Part shown: positions 16,992-24,705 of the stretch, in pieces
Layout: each line of letters starts with the position of its first letter
Position numbering within the stretch: the stretch's first letter is position 1
Source: Gordonia insulae
Lineage (GTDB): Bacteria; Actinomycetota; Actinomycetes; Mycobacteriales; Mycobacteriaceae
Length of the DNA: 64,000 nt
NCBI RefSeq assembly: GCF_003855095.1
Contig: NZ_CP033972.1
Span: forward strand, 3,534,001-3,598,000
Direction: 5' to 3'
The notes under the pieces: generated by a model
What the model was told of the DNA's origin: nothing
Databases searched by the model: none
Seen by the model: only the letters and a program-made list of their open reading frames with translations
Translations under genes and position numbers: made by a program

Positions 16992-17825
16992 ATGGATATG
17001 AAGAACAAATCGGTCCTGATCACCGGCGGCGGCAGTGGCATCGGCGCCGGCGTCGCGGCGGTGTTGGTCGAATGTGGCGCCAGGGTGACCGTGGTCGGGC
17101 GTACCGAGGAGCGCCTCCGTGAGGTCGCCGAGCGCCTCAACGCGCTGTCGGGAGGCGACGGCCCGGTGCTCGCGCATGCCGCCGACGTCACCGACGAGGA
17201 CCAGATCGCGGCCGCGGTGGCCGCCGCAGCCGCGCACGGCGACGGGTTGCACGGCGTCGTCGCGTGCGCGGGTGGCAGCGAGACCATCGGCCCGATCACC
17301 CAGATGGACTCGGACGCATGGAAGCGCACCGTCGACCTCAACGTCAACGGAACCATGTTCACGCTCAAGCACTCTGCGCGCGAACTGGTCCGGGCGGGCG
17401 GTGGTTCCTTTGTCGCGATCTCGTCCATCGCCGCGAGCAACACCCACCGCTGGTTCGGCGCCTATGGCGTGACGAAATCGGCCGTGGACCATCTGGTCGC
17501 GCTCGCTGCGGACGAACTCGGCGCAAGTAGTGTGCGCGTCAACGGAATCCGACCGGGACTGATCCGCACTGATCTGGTGACCGCGATCCTCGACGATGCG
17601 GCGTTGAGCGAGGACTACCGGATCAACACGCCGATTCCGCGTATCGGCGAGGTCGACGACATCGGCCAGTTGGCGGCCTTCCTGCTGAGCGATCTGTCGG
17701 GCTTCATCACCGGGCAGGTGATCAACGTCGACGGCGGTCAGATGCTCCGGCGCGGACCGGATTTCAGCTCGATGCTGGAGCCGCTGTTCGGGAACGACGG
17801 ACTGCGTGGGGTGGTGGGGACCTAG
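16992..17825 (+). CDS. Short-chain dehydrogenase/reductase (SDR), probable steroid-regulon member
   Basis: Classical SDR of 277 residues. The cofactor motif is TGGGSGIGAGVA. The active site shows NVNG, the serine in VAISSIAAS and the Tyr-x-x-x-Lys pair in YGVTKSAVDH. The C-terminal GFITGQVINVDGGQ strand is typical. It oxidises or reduces a hydroxyl/keto group with NAD(P). ATG 16992 directly follows the -10 TACTAT by six bases and there is no Shine-Dalgarno, so it is probably leaderless. It shares the KstR-type operators with the flavoprotein gene. A role in sterol side-chain or ring metabolism is inferred, not shown. Confidence 0.87.
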   Translation: MDMKNKSVLITGGGSGIGAGVAAVLVECGARVTVVGRTEERLREVAERLNALSGGDGPVLAHAADVTDEDQIAAAVAAAAAHGDGLHGVVACAGGSETIGPITQMDSDAWKRTVDLNVNGTMFTLKHSARELVRAGGGSFVAISSIAASNTHRWFGAYGVTKSAVDHLVALAADELGASSVRVNGIRPGLIRTDLVTAILDDAALSEDYRINTPIPRIGEVDDIGQLAAFLLSDLSGFITGQVINVDGGQMLRRGPDFSSMLEPLFGNDGLRGVVGT

Positions 17826-17827
17826 AC

Positions 17828-18235
17828 CTATCGCGCGTTCTCGGGGTACCCGGCGAGCATCAGGCCGGCCACAGCCGAGAGCGCCTCCTCCCACGCCTCG
17901 GTCATCGGAGTGGTCCACTGGCTCCCGGCGCGTTCGGCCATCGTGGCCACGAGGGTTGAGGCCACGAGCCCGAACATCTGCGGCGTGACGCCGTATCCGG
18001 CGTGGCGTGCACCGAGCGAGCCGAGATGCGCCTGCAGCCAAGCCGGATCATCGAGGTGGTCGAGGACCGCCACCAGCGCCTCCTGGAGCATCGAGGCCTG
18101 CGCCCGCATGTCGGCGCTGAACAGATCGCGAACCTCTGGATGATCGTCGAAGAGCCGCTCGTAGAAGGCGGTGGTCAGCCCGGCATCGTCGTCGGCAGAG
18201 AGCGCCAGGCCTTCGAGAAGCAGTTCTCGGTTCAT
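17828..18235 (-). CDS. Single-domain globin (flavohaemoglobin/Vitreoscilla type)
   Basis: Globin of 135 residues, the length of a full 3-on-3 single-domain bacterial haemoglobin. The pattern FYERLFDDHPEVRDLF gives the B10 Tyr and CD1 Phe. MRAQASMLQEAL supplies the E7 Gln. ARHAGYGVTPQMF carries the proximal F8 His. There is no reductase domain. It would bind O2 or NO in the cytoplasm. It is convergent with the SDR gene with two bases between the stops. The nearby steroid-type genes may be coincidence. The start ATG is at 18235; the 159 bp upstream show no gene. Confidence 0.8.
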   Translation of the reverse strand: MNRELLLEGLALSADDDAGLTTAFYERLFDDHPEVRDLFSADMRAQASMLQEALVAVLDHLDDPAWLQAHLGSLGARHAGYGVTPQMFGLVASTLVATMAERAGSQWTTPMTEAWEEALSAVAGLMLAGYPENAR

Positions 18236-18394
18236 CCGCGTACCCCGTCCCTGCCTGTTCAGGCCTCAGAACCACATCCGCATGAGTCAATGAAACTCTC
18301 GATGTAACTCTGTAACAAGTAGCACGGTGTGTCGCCGATCACAAGATCGGGTGGGTGCAAGCGCGACGGAAGACGTCATGCCGCCGTCGAGGGT

Positions 18395-19246
18395 TCAACT
18401 CATGTCAGGTGACCCCAGCGCCGCACGGACTGTACGCACGACACCGTCTTCCTCGTTCGACGGCGCCAGGTGGCGTGCCGCGGCGAGGATACGGGGATGA
18501 GCGTTTGCCATCGCGTACGACCAGTCGGCGGTGTCGAGCATGGCGAGATCGTTGAGATAGTCGCCGAAAACCATTGTCTGCGCGGGTGATATGCCGAGAC
18601 GTTGCTGGACCGCACGGACGGCGACGGCCTTGTCCACGCCGGGCGCCATGACATCGAGCCAGTGCTCACCCGAGACCACGACCTCCATCGCACCGTCGAT
18701 CGCCATGATCTCTGGGGCGGTCACGGTCTCGATCCCGCCGAAGTCGTAGACCGCGACCTTGACGAAGTCGGCGTCCACACGGCTGAGATCGTCGACCACC
18801 TCGTGCGCGTAGTAGTACGGACTGACCTGCTCGAGGAAGGCGTCATCCGAGCGCTCGATGTATGCGCGATCGGGTGCGCACAGGACCACACCGATATCCG
18901 CCGAGCCCTCCGCTGCGAGACCGCGTGCACGCGCGAGCACCGCCTTGACGGCAGCCATGTCGAGGTGCACGACGTTCAGCACCTCTCCGTCACGCGCGAC
19001 CACCGAACCGTTCTCGGCGATGACCACCAAACCGGGAACCGCATGACCCAATTGGTGAATCAACGTCGCCGCCTGACGACCGCTCGCCGGACTGAAGACG
19101 ATCCCCCGACGACCGAGGTCGTCGAGCAATGGCCAGAGCGAGTCCGGGATGCGTTTGGCTGCGTCCAGCAGGGTGCCGTCCATGTCGGTGACAACCAGCC
19201 GGACGTCGTCGGGGACGGGTGGGATCGGGGTGCTCATCGCATCCAT
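18395..19246 (-). CDS. HAD-superfamily phosphatase, Cof type
   Basis: Hydrolase of 283 residues of the Cof/IIB HAD subfamily, usually sugar-phosphate or nucleotide phosphatases. Motif I is VVTDMDGTLLD with nucleophile Asp and acid Asp. Motif II is FSPASGR. Motif III and the cap return are APGVDKAVAV, and motif IV is VFGDYLNDLAML. In motif IV the usual GDGxND glycine is Tyr (GDYLND), a variant seen in the family. The start is ATG 19246 or 19237 (MSTPIPP). It has no operon partner. Confidence 0.85.
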   Translation of the reverse strand: MDAMSTPIPPVPDDVRLVVTDMDGTLLDAAKRIPDSLWPLLDDLGRRGIVFSPASGRQAATLIHQLGHAVPGLVVIAENGSVVARDGEVLNVVHLDMAAVKAVLARARGLAAEGSADIGVVLCAPDRAYIERSDDAFLEQVSPYYYAHEVVDDLSRVDADFVKVAVYDFGGIETVTAPEIMAIDGAMEVVVSGEHWLDVMAPGVDKAVAVRAVQQRLGISPAQTMVFGDYLNDLAMLDTADWSYAMANAHPRILAAARHLAPSNEEDGVVRTVRAALGSPDMS

Positions 19247-19339
19247 CGTTGCAGACGGGTGACGTCGCCATCCCCGCGGCGAACCGTTGGCCGGCGCCGA
19301 GTCAGGCGGCCTCGCACGCGTGATGGTCGCGCGAACATG

Positions 19340-19774
19340 TCAGCTCATGGACTTCACGATCTGGGTGAATCGCTGCAGCAACGTCCTGAGTTGATCCACG
19401 TCGGAGCCAGAGAGCTGTTGCAGCAGTAGTTCGTTGGAGTCCTTCGCACCGTGGTTGATCAAGTCGAGAACGTCTCGCCCGGCAGGCGTGAGCTTGAGAA
19501 GTGGGGACGTCTTGTGGTCGGGGTTGACGACCTGCTCGATCAGACCTTCATCGGCGAGCGAGTTCGTGAGACGGAGGATGTGCTGGCGGCTGACCCCGAG
19601 CCGGCGAGCGATCTGCGGAACGGTCATCGGTCCCGCACCGATCGTCCACAGGGTCTGCCAACGCGCCTGGGTCTGGCCGGCTCGCGCGGCGATCCCTTCG
19701 CCGAGTCGACGACCGGCACCAGCGGCTTCGTAGAGTTCCGAGAACAACTTCTCCGCACTGACCGCATCCGCCAT
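19340..19774 (-). CDS. MarR family transcriptional regulator
   Basis: Winged-helix regulator of 144 residues. It has the MarR order of helices: an N-terminal dimerisation helix, PQIARRLGVSRQHILRLTNS as the recognition HTH, the wing VVNPDHKTSPLLKLTPAGR, and a C-terminal dimerisation helix. The frame is open far upstream, but ATG 19774 (MADAVSAEK) gives the family length. It is divergent from the DUF1398 gene at 19910 and probably represses it and itself through the inverted repeats at 19809–19854. Confidence 0.85.
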   Translation of the reverse strand: MADAVSAEKLFSELYEAAGAGRRLGEGIAARAGQTQARWQTLWTIGAGPMTVPQIARRLGVSRQHILRLTNSLADEGLIEQVVNPDHKTSPLLKLTPAGRDVLDLINHGAKDSNELLLQQLSGSDVDQLRTLLQRFTQIVKSMS

Positions 19775-19808
19775 GTCCGAATGATAGCCGCCTGACTCCT
19801 GAGCACCA

Positions 19809-19854
19809 TACTGACATGCATGTGCAGTATTGACACCTACGTGTCGAAGTGTCA
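19809..19854. promoter_or_regulatory. Inverted repeats, candidate MarR operator
   Basis: Two nested inverted repeats lie between the MarR and DUF1398 genes. At 19809–19829, TACTG and CAGTA flank the core ACATGCATGT. At 19831–19854, TGACAC pairs with GTGTCA, and GACAC-CTAC-GTGTC forms within it. Either is a plausible MarR-dimer site; which one is used cannot be told from sequence. Confidence 0.45.
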
Positions 19855-19909
19855 CCGTTGAGTCACGCCCCCTTTTTTTGCCAGTCAGCTTCACACAAGG
19901 AGTCACCTG

Positions 19910-20368
19910 ATGACATCCATCATCGACACGGTCACGACAGCCACGGCCCGTGGTGCGGCAGTGCGTCCCGTGATCGGCGGATTTCCGTACCTTGCCGAGG
20001 CCATGCGTCAGGCCGGGATCACCATGAACTACTTCGACGTGCCCTCGCAGTCGATGGTCTTCGTCACCGACGACGGGGACGTGCTCCAGCCGGGAAGCCT
20101 GCTCCATTCCGAACCGACCATCATGCCGCCGTTCGACGAAGCGGGACTGATCACCGCGCTGCGGGCGGACCAGCAGGGACGAAGCACCTTCCCGGAATTC
20201 GTTCGAGCCACCTTTTGCGCCGGAGTCGTCCGCTATGAGGTGGATCTGATCGCGCGCACCTGCACCTACGTCGGGGCCCGCGGCGAGCGGTATGTCGAGA
20301 ACTACCCCGCAGTCGAGCTTCCACCCCCCGAGTCGACATCCGCGGGGGTCGAGCGTCTCTACGGATGA
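19910..20368 (+). CDS. DUF1398 family protein (YbcV-like)
   Basis: Protein of 152 residues matching the DUF1398 pattern. It has an N-terminal helical part with IGGFPYLAEAMRQAGI and the C-terminal FPEFVRATFCAGVVRYEVDL, then the strands RTCTYVGARGERYVENYPAV. The biochemical role of the family is unknown; E. coli YbcV is a member. AAGGAG precedes ATG 19910. It is divergently transcribed from a MarR regulator, the usual arrangement for a ligand- or stress-induced gene. Confidence 0.75.
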   Translation: MTSIIDTVTTATARGAAVRPVIGGFPYLAEAMRQAGITMNYFDVPSQSMVFVTDDGDVLQPGSLLHSEPTIMPPFDEAGLITALRADQQGRSTFPEFVRATFCAGVVRYEVDLIARTCTYVGARGERYVENYPAVELPPPESTSAGVERLYG

Positions 20369-20410
20369 CCCCACCACCCCGCTGGTCCGGCCCGACCTGC
20401 GCGCGCGCCG

Positions 20411-21091
20411 CTATCGATCGAAACCCACGAACGTGGCGGCCTCAGCGATCGACTTGCGTTCGGAGACCACGGTATTGGCCGGAAAAGTCTCGTCCGGCCA
20501 GCCCAGCGCGATGCTCTTCATGATCACCTGATCGTCCGGAATGCTCGCATGCTCTCTGACCACGGGCGACTGCATGATGCCCTGGCTGTTGATCACCGCG
20601 CCCAGGCCCCGCGACCAGGCGGCGTTGACCAGCGCAGTCGAGACAGCACCACAGTCGAACGGGGTGTCGTCGCTACCATCCAGAATGCGGTCGTAGGTCA
20701 CGATGACGCATACGGGGGCGTCGAACTGACGAAATCCACGCAGCACCCAGTCCTGCCGCATGTCCACATCGTCACGGGCGATGCCCATCGCGCCGAACAG
20801 CTGCTTGGCGACCCGGACCTGGCGGTCACGATGGGTGCCGGTGAACTTCTCCGCGCCTGTCCGGAACTCTCGCGAATGGGGCACACCGGCGAGGTTGCGC
20901 TCGGTGTTTCCCGCGCGGATGCGATCCAGCGGTTCGCCGGTTATCACGTGGAAGTTCCACGGCTGAGTGTTCATCGACGACGGTGCCCGCATGGCGAGGG
21001 TGAGGATTTCCTCGATCAGCTCTCGGGGGACGGGGTCGGGCGTGAACCCGCGGATGCTCCTACGCCCCAGAATCACTTCGTCGTACTGCAC
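20411..21091 (-). CDS. Nitroreductase family protein (FMN)
   Basis: FMN-dependent nitro/quinone reductase-fold enzyme of 226 residues. The N-terminal FMN-phosphate motif RRSIRGF is followed by the helix with APSSMNTQPWNFHVI. The C-terminal NSQGIMQSPVVREH region and the last segment IALGWPDETFPANTVVSERK are family-typical. It reduces nitroaromatics, quinones or similar acceptors with NAD(P)H. The frame is open upstream, but GTG 21091 preceded by GAGGAGGGG is the likely start (VQYDEVILGRRS), giving a normal family length. Confidence 0.85.
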   Translation of the reverse strand: MQYDEVILGRRSIRGFTPDPVPRELIEEILTLAMRAPSSMNTQPWNFHVITGEPLDRIRAGNTERNLAGVPHSREFRTGAEKFTGTHRDRQVRVAKQLFGAMGIARDDVDMRQDWVLRGFRQFDAPVCVIVTYDRILDGSDDTPFDCGAVSTALVNAAWSRGLGAVINSQGIMQSPVVREHASIPDDQVIMKSIALGWPDETFPANTVVSERKSIAEAATFVGFDR

Positions 21092-21146
21092 CGACCCCTC
21101 CTCGCCGAGAGAACACGGACTACCGTCCACTTCATCGGTGACGAGG

Positions 21147-21638
21147 CTACCGTCGGCCGATTCGGTTGCGGGCAGCCCGTGACCGACCGTCACCTCGCGC
21201 GATCTGTTCGATGCGCGGGAGTGCGAGCGCCAGCACCGGCAGGTATCCGGCCGCCCACATCGGTGCTCCGAAACTGAGCACCGTTCCGCCTCGGACCGGC
21301 CTCACCTCGTGACGCGTCGCGGGTACACCCGCCACCGTCCACGCCCAGACGCGTCCGTCGACGAACTCGGTGATCTCGAACGGCAGGCGGACGCCCACGG
21401 TGGTCGTGACGGTTCCCTGGACGCCGGCGGCCAGTGGGGCGTCGCCGTCGACCTGTGCGACGGAGACCGTGGGTCCCCATTGCGGCCACATCGTGGTGTC
21501 GGTGATGATCGACCAGACCGTGGACGGCGTTGCCGCCATGCGCAATTCGGCCGTGAGCATGCCGTGGTCCCATCCGGGGCGGACGTGTCCCGCCGAGCGC
21601 ACCCATGCCGGCAGATGCGGGATCGTCGGGATTCTCAT
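21147..21638 (-). CDS. SRPBCC family protein, coupled to XRE regulator
   Basis: Protein of 163 residues with an SRPBCC/polyketide-cyclase-like fold. It shows LTAELRMAATPSTVWSIITD, then MWPQWGPTVSVAQ, and a C-terminal helix with an apolar stretch (AAGYLPVLALALPRIEQIA). It probably binds a small hydrophobic ligand. Its ATG (21636–21638) overlaps the TGA of the upstream XRE gene in an ATGA arrangement, so the two are translationally coupled. It may be the effector whose expression the regulator adjusts. The exact function is unknown. Confidence 0.68.
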   Translation of the reverse strand: MRIPTIPHLPAWVRSAGHVRPGWDHGMLTAELRMAATPSTVWSIITDTTMWPQWGPTVSVAQVDGDAPLAAGVQGTVTTTVGVRLPFEITEFVDGRVWAWTVAGVPATRHEVRPVRGGTVLSFGAPMWAAGYLPVLALALPRIEQIARGDGRSRAARNRIGRR

Positions 21639-22480
21639 CTGGCGCTGCGGTCCGTCTCATGCGATGAGGTCTCGGCCAGCGACCCGAGCAGGCCCAGCTT
21701 CTCCGCGTCGGCCGATCCGGGCTCCGCGTGGTAGGCGACGAGCATCAAGCCGCCGGCTCCGCTGATCGCGAGTTTCTCCCGGTCCAGACGGATCTCACCG
21801 ACCGATGGATGGTCGAAGGTCACCGTGGCGCCGGTCCGGGGTGCGACATCGTGACGGGCCCACAACGTGCGGAAGAGTGGGCTGGCGAGCGAGAGTTCAC
21901 CGACGAGTTCGATGTAGCGCGGATCATCGATGTCGGTGCCGACCGACTGGCGGAAGCCGGCGACCAGCGCGCCGGCCGCACGGTCGGCATGGGAGAACAG
22001 GGCTTGTTCGGCGGGGTCGAGGAACACGTCCCGCAGCCGGTTGCGGCCGACGCGCAGCCGCGGAGACAGTGCGGTGGCGAGCGGATTGGCGGCGAGCACG
22101 TCGAGGTAGCGACCCTCGATGAACGACGGGTAGGGCAGCTGCGACACGAAACGTGCCGTGGACGGCGGGACGGTCTCGCGCCGGGCGCGCCGGGGGCTGC
22201 GCCGCTGACGTTCTGAGGCGAGCGAGCGCAGGTAGCCGTCGTCGTCGAGTTGCAGCACCCGCGCGATCGCCTGGAGTACCTGGTCGGACGGGTTCCGGTC
22301 GCGACCCTGCTCGAGGCGCAGGTAGTACTCGGCGCTGATGCCGGCGAGCATCGCGACCTCTTCGCGCCGGAGGCCCGGCACCCGCCTCGAGGTGAGGGAC
22401 GGGATGCCGACCTGATCCGGCGTCACCAGTTCGCGACGAGCACGCAGGTACTCGCCGAGCAGGTTCGGTTCGCCGGTCAC
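21635..22480 (-). CDS. XRE family regulator with MmyB-like ligand domain
   Basis: Transcription factor of 281 residues. The N-terminal XRE helix-turn-helix is SRRVPGLRREEVAMLAGISA then YYLRLEQGRDRNPSDQVLQA. The C-terminal ~170 residues are the MmyB-like ligand-binding domain, with DVLAANPLATALSP and the hallmark VTFDHPSVGEIRLDREKLAI. Such proteins are widespread in actinobacteria and regulate adjacent oxidoreductase or SDR genes. The frame is open much further upstream; GTG 22480 (VTGEPNLLGEYLRARR) fits the domain. It is divergent from the epimerase-type SDR at 22584, its probable target. Confidence 0.85.
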   Translation of the reverse strand: MTGEPNLLGEYLRARRELVTPDQVGIPSLTSRRVPGLRREEVAMLAGISAEYYLRLEQGRDRNPSDQVLQAIARVLQLDDDGYLRSLASERQRRSPRRARRETVPPSTARFVSQLPYPSFIEGRYLDVLAANPLATALSPRLRVGRNRLRDVFLDPAEQALFSHADRAAGALVAGFRQSVGTDIDDPRYIELVGELSLASPLFRTLWARHDVAPRTGATVTFDHPSVGEIRLDREKLAISGAGGLMLVAYHAEPGSADAEKLGLLGSLAETSSHETDRSAR

Positions 22481-22583
22481 ACAGCCACGGTAACCACGGA
22501 TCCGCTCTGTCAGCCTGTCCCTGCCACTACCAGTGTCAGCGGGGACCTGTCCCGACCGCCGCGATCGCGCCAGCCTGGATGTC

Positions 22584-23714
22584 ATGAACAACGGAACTGT
22601 CCTCGTCACCGGCGGCTCGGGTTTCATCGCGGGCCACTGCATCCTCCGACTACTCGACCGGGGCCACACGGTCCGCACGACCGTGCGCAGCCTCCGCAAA
22701 GAGGCCGAGGTACGCAGCATCCTCGACGACGCCGGCATGAACCGCGGCGACGCACTCACCTTCGTCGAGGCCGACCTGACCGACGACTCCGGATGGGTGG
22801 CAGCGATGGATGGCGTCGACGCGGTGCTCCATGTCGCCTCACCCGTGCACATCGGTGCGGTCAAGGACGAGACCGACGTCATCGGGCCCGCGCGTGAGGG
22901 AACGCTGCGGGTGCTGCGCGCGGCGCGCGACGCCGGGGTGCGTCGTGTGGTGCTCACCTCCGCGTTTCACGCGGTCGGGTTCGGCCACGGCCGAGCGCAC
23001 GCACCGTTCACCGAGGAGGATTGGTCTGTCGCCGACGGCCCGGGTGTCGACGCGTACGGTCGGAGCAAGCTCTACGCCGAGCGCGCCGCGTGGGAGTTCA
23101 TCCACACCGAAGGTGGCACAACCGAACTCGTGACGCTGCTGCCCGTCGCGGTCATGGGACCGGTGATGGGCCAGAACATCTCGGGCTCGAATCACTTGAT
23201 CCAGAACCTGCTGAAAGGGCAGATGCCCGGCATCCCCAACGTGTACATCCCTATCGTCGACGTGCGCGACGTCGCCGGCGCGCATGTCGCGGCGATCGAC
23301 GCGCCGGGCGCTGCGGGTCAACGCATCCTCGTCGCGAGCGGCGAACCCGCCGTGGCACTGTCGGATGTGGCTGCAATGCTGCGGGATTCGCTCGGCAATG
23401 CCGCGGCGGAAGTTCCGACTCGACGGATTCCGGACCTTGCCTTGCGCGTTCTGGCTCTGTTCTCTGACGACGCGCGCGGTCCGGCGGCCGAGGTGGGGTT
23501 TCAGAAGATCGTTCGGATCGACAGGGCGCGAGGGATGCTCGGATTCTCGCCACGGAGGTCGGAGGAGGCAGTGGTCGCGGCGGGGAGGAGCATGGTGGAG
23601 AAGGGGCTTGTGCAGACGGGGCGTGGTGAACGTTCCGCGGAACGCTGTGGAGATTGCCCTACCGCGGCTTCTCCAGGAAGGTGTGCTGACGCGTGTCAGT
23701 ATGAGAGACGATGA
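22584..23714 (+). CDS. NAD-dependent epimerase/dihydroflavonol-reductase-like extended SDR
   Basis: Extended SDR of 376 residues. The cofactor motif is VLVTGGSGFIAGHC; the active site is formed by LTSAFHAVGF and the YGRSKLYAERAAW Tyr-Lys pair. It reduces a carbonyl (aldehyde, ketone or flavanone-like) with NADPH. Homology-like sequence ends near MVEKGLV. The last ~33 residues are odd (GERSAERCGDCP...), and their first codons are a palindromic repeat at 23631–23644 that recurs at 24677. The original 3' end may have been replaced. Its TGA overlaps the next ATG (ATGA). It is divergent from the XRE regulator at 22480, which probably controls it. Confidence 0.82.
   Translation: MNNGTVLVTGGSGFIAGHCILRLLDRGHTVRTTVRSLRKEAEVRSILDDAGMNRGDALTFVEADLTDDSGWVAAMDGVDAVLHVASPVHIGAVKDETDVIGPAREGTLRVLRAARDAGVRRVVLTSAFHAVGFGHGRAHAPFTEEDWSVADGPGVDAYGRSKLYAERAAWEFIHTEGGTTELVTLLPVAVMGPVMGQNISGSNHLIQNLLKGQMPGIPNVYIPIVDVRDVAGAHVAAIDAPGAAGQRILVASGEPAVALSDVAAMLRDSLGNAAAEVPTRRIPDLALRVLALFSDDARGPAAEVGFQKIVRIDRARGMLGFSPRRSEEAVVAAGRSMVEKGLVQTGRGERSAERCGDCPTAASPGRCADACQYERR
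23631..23644. repeat. Palindromic repeat, copy A
   Basis: Perfect 14-bp palindrome CGTTCCGCGGAACG inside the 3' end of the SDR gene. With three more bases (GAACGTTCCGCGGAACG, 23628–23644) it matches, in inverted orientation, the copy at 24677–24693. The two copies bracket the orphan gene and the HNH stump. Confidence 0.7.
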
Positions 23715-24328
23715 CCGTGCACGCATACCGTGATCGATCGGCGGCCGACTGGCTCTTCGGTCAGGATCAGGTCTGGGCCGACCTCGCAGTCCTCGCTCCG
23801 ATCGGCTACGCACGCTACGCGCGTCTGCGCTTCATCCCCGATCCCGAATTCCCCGGCCAACGCGAAAGTGACGCGACCATTCCGGACCTCGGAGGCCCTG
23901 CGCCGTCGGAGATCTGGCAGATGGGTGTCGCGGTAGCGCACCTCGCGCGTCACACGACCACTCCGACCGACTGCTTCTACCTGATCTGGGACGGCTGGCC
24001 CGACGTGGCATCGCTGTGCACCGGACTGGGAGCCGCCAAGGTCGACCTCGCAGACGACCGCGGTTCTGTTGTCCGTTCGTACTACTTGCTACGCGGCAAC
24101 GCCGATCTGATCGCATGGGACGAGGACGAGCGCGAGGGACTCGGTTCTCACCTTCCTGTTCCGGCATTCGTGTGGCCGGCCGACCGTGCCTGGTGCATGG
24201 TTCGCGACGTCGATCCGCACTTCGCCAGCATCGGAGGGACTTCGGCGGCAATTGCTGATGTGCTTGCCGATTCCCGCATCGACGTCGTCGAGGACGAAGA
24301 TCCTCGTGAGCCGCCCTGGTATGTGTGA
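23711..24328 (+). CDS. Hypothetical protein of unknown family
   Basis: A 205-residue soluble protein that I do not recognise. It begins MTVHAYRDRSAADWLFGQ, is rich in Trp, Asp and Pro, and has no signal peptide or membrane helix. The C-terminal part (PADRAWCMVRDVDPHFASIG then GTSAAIADVLADSRIDVV) is compact and acidic, ending DPREPPWYV. The composition resembles small immunity-type proteins found beside nuclease toxins, but no family can be named. Its ATG overlaps the SDR stop (ATGA). An HNH nuclease fragment follows 27 bp after its stop. Both lie inside the palindrome-flanked segment. Confidence 0.6.
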   Translation: MTVHAYRDRSAADWLFGQDQVWADLAVLAPIGYARYARLRFIPDPEFPGQRESDATIPDLGGPAPSEIWQMGVAVAHLARHTTTPTDCFYLIWDGWPDVASLCTGLGAAKVDLADDRGSVVRSYYLLRGNADLIAWDEDEREGLGSHLPVPAFVWPADRAWCMVRDVDPHFASIGGTSAAIADVLADSRIDVVEDEDPREPPWYV

Positions 24329-24355
24329 CGGTCGGCCCGCCTCCGAGCGGCAGAC

Positions 24356-24676
24356 GTGGTCGCCGGCCCGCCGCCCCCCGACAACCTGATCCTGTTGTGC
24401 TCTGCTCACCATCGCGCGCTGCATCGAGGGGAATTCGCGATCAAATCGCTTGGCGGCCAACTGTTCAGCTTCCACAGATCCGACGGGTCGACCATCGAGC
24501 AAGCCCCGGCAGGCCACAAACCCGACGGATGGGAAGCCGATACGACGATCGAGGACGACGCAGTGCTGCCGATCAGCCCCGGACGTCACCTCGACGCGGG
24601 CTACGCGACCGAGGTCCTGTACGCCGCGTGGGCGTGGAAAGCACGGCAGTCCAACGACGATCTCGCTGCCGCGTGA
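24356..24676 (+). pseudogene. 3' remnant of HNH endonuclease gene (DUF222/13E12-like C-terminus)
   Basis: The 106-codon frame starts inside what should be the HNH domain: GPPPPDNLILLCSAHHRALH is the C-terminal half of the ββα-metal site, followed by RGEFAIKSLGGQLFSFHRSD. The upstream half, with the first conserved His and the N-terminal DUF222 region of several hundred residues, is absent. An in-frame stop sits at 24326–24328, exactly the stop of the preceding gene. The nuclease is therefore dead. Its own stop (24674–24676) abuts palindrome copy B. Full relatives are abundant, often repetitive actinobacterial genes. Confidence 0.7.
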
Positions 24677-24690
24677 CGTTCCGCGGAACG
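24677..24690. repeat. Palindromic repeat, copy B
   Basis: CGTTCCGCGGAACG, extended here to the 16-bp palindrome ACGTTCCGCGGAACGT. It lies directly after the HNH stump stop and 16 bp before the dnaB stop. Because the element is self-complementary it could also act as a bidirectional terminator for dnaB and the HNH remnant. Confidence 0.7.
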
Positions 24691-24705
24691 TTCGTGGTGA
24701 TGCGC

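Noticed and set aside
24356..24676. Intact small HNH endonuclease
   Set aside because: The frame begins inside the HNH motif after an in-frame stop; the first metal-binding half is absent. Annotated as a remnant.
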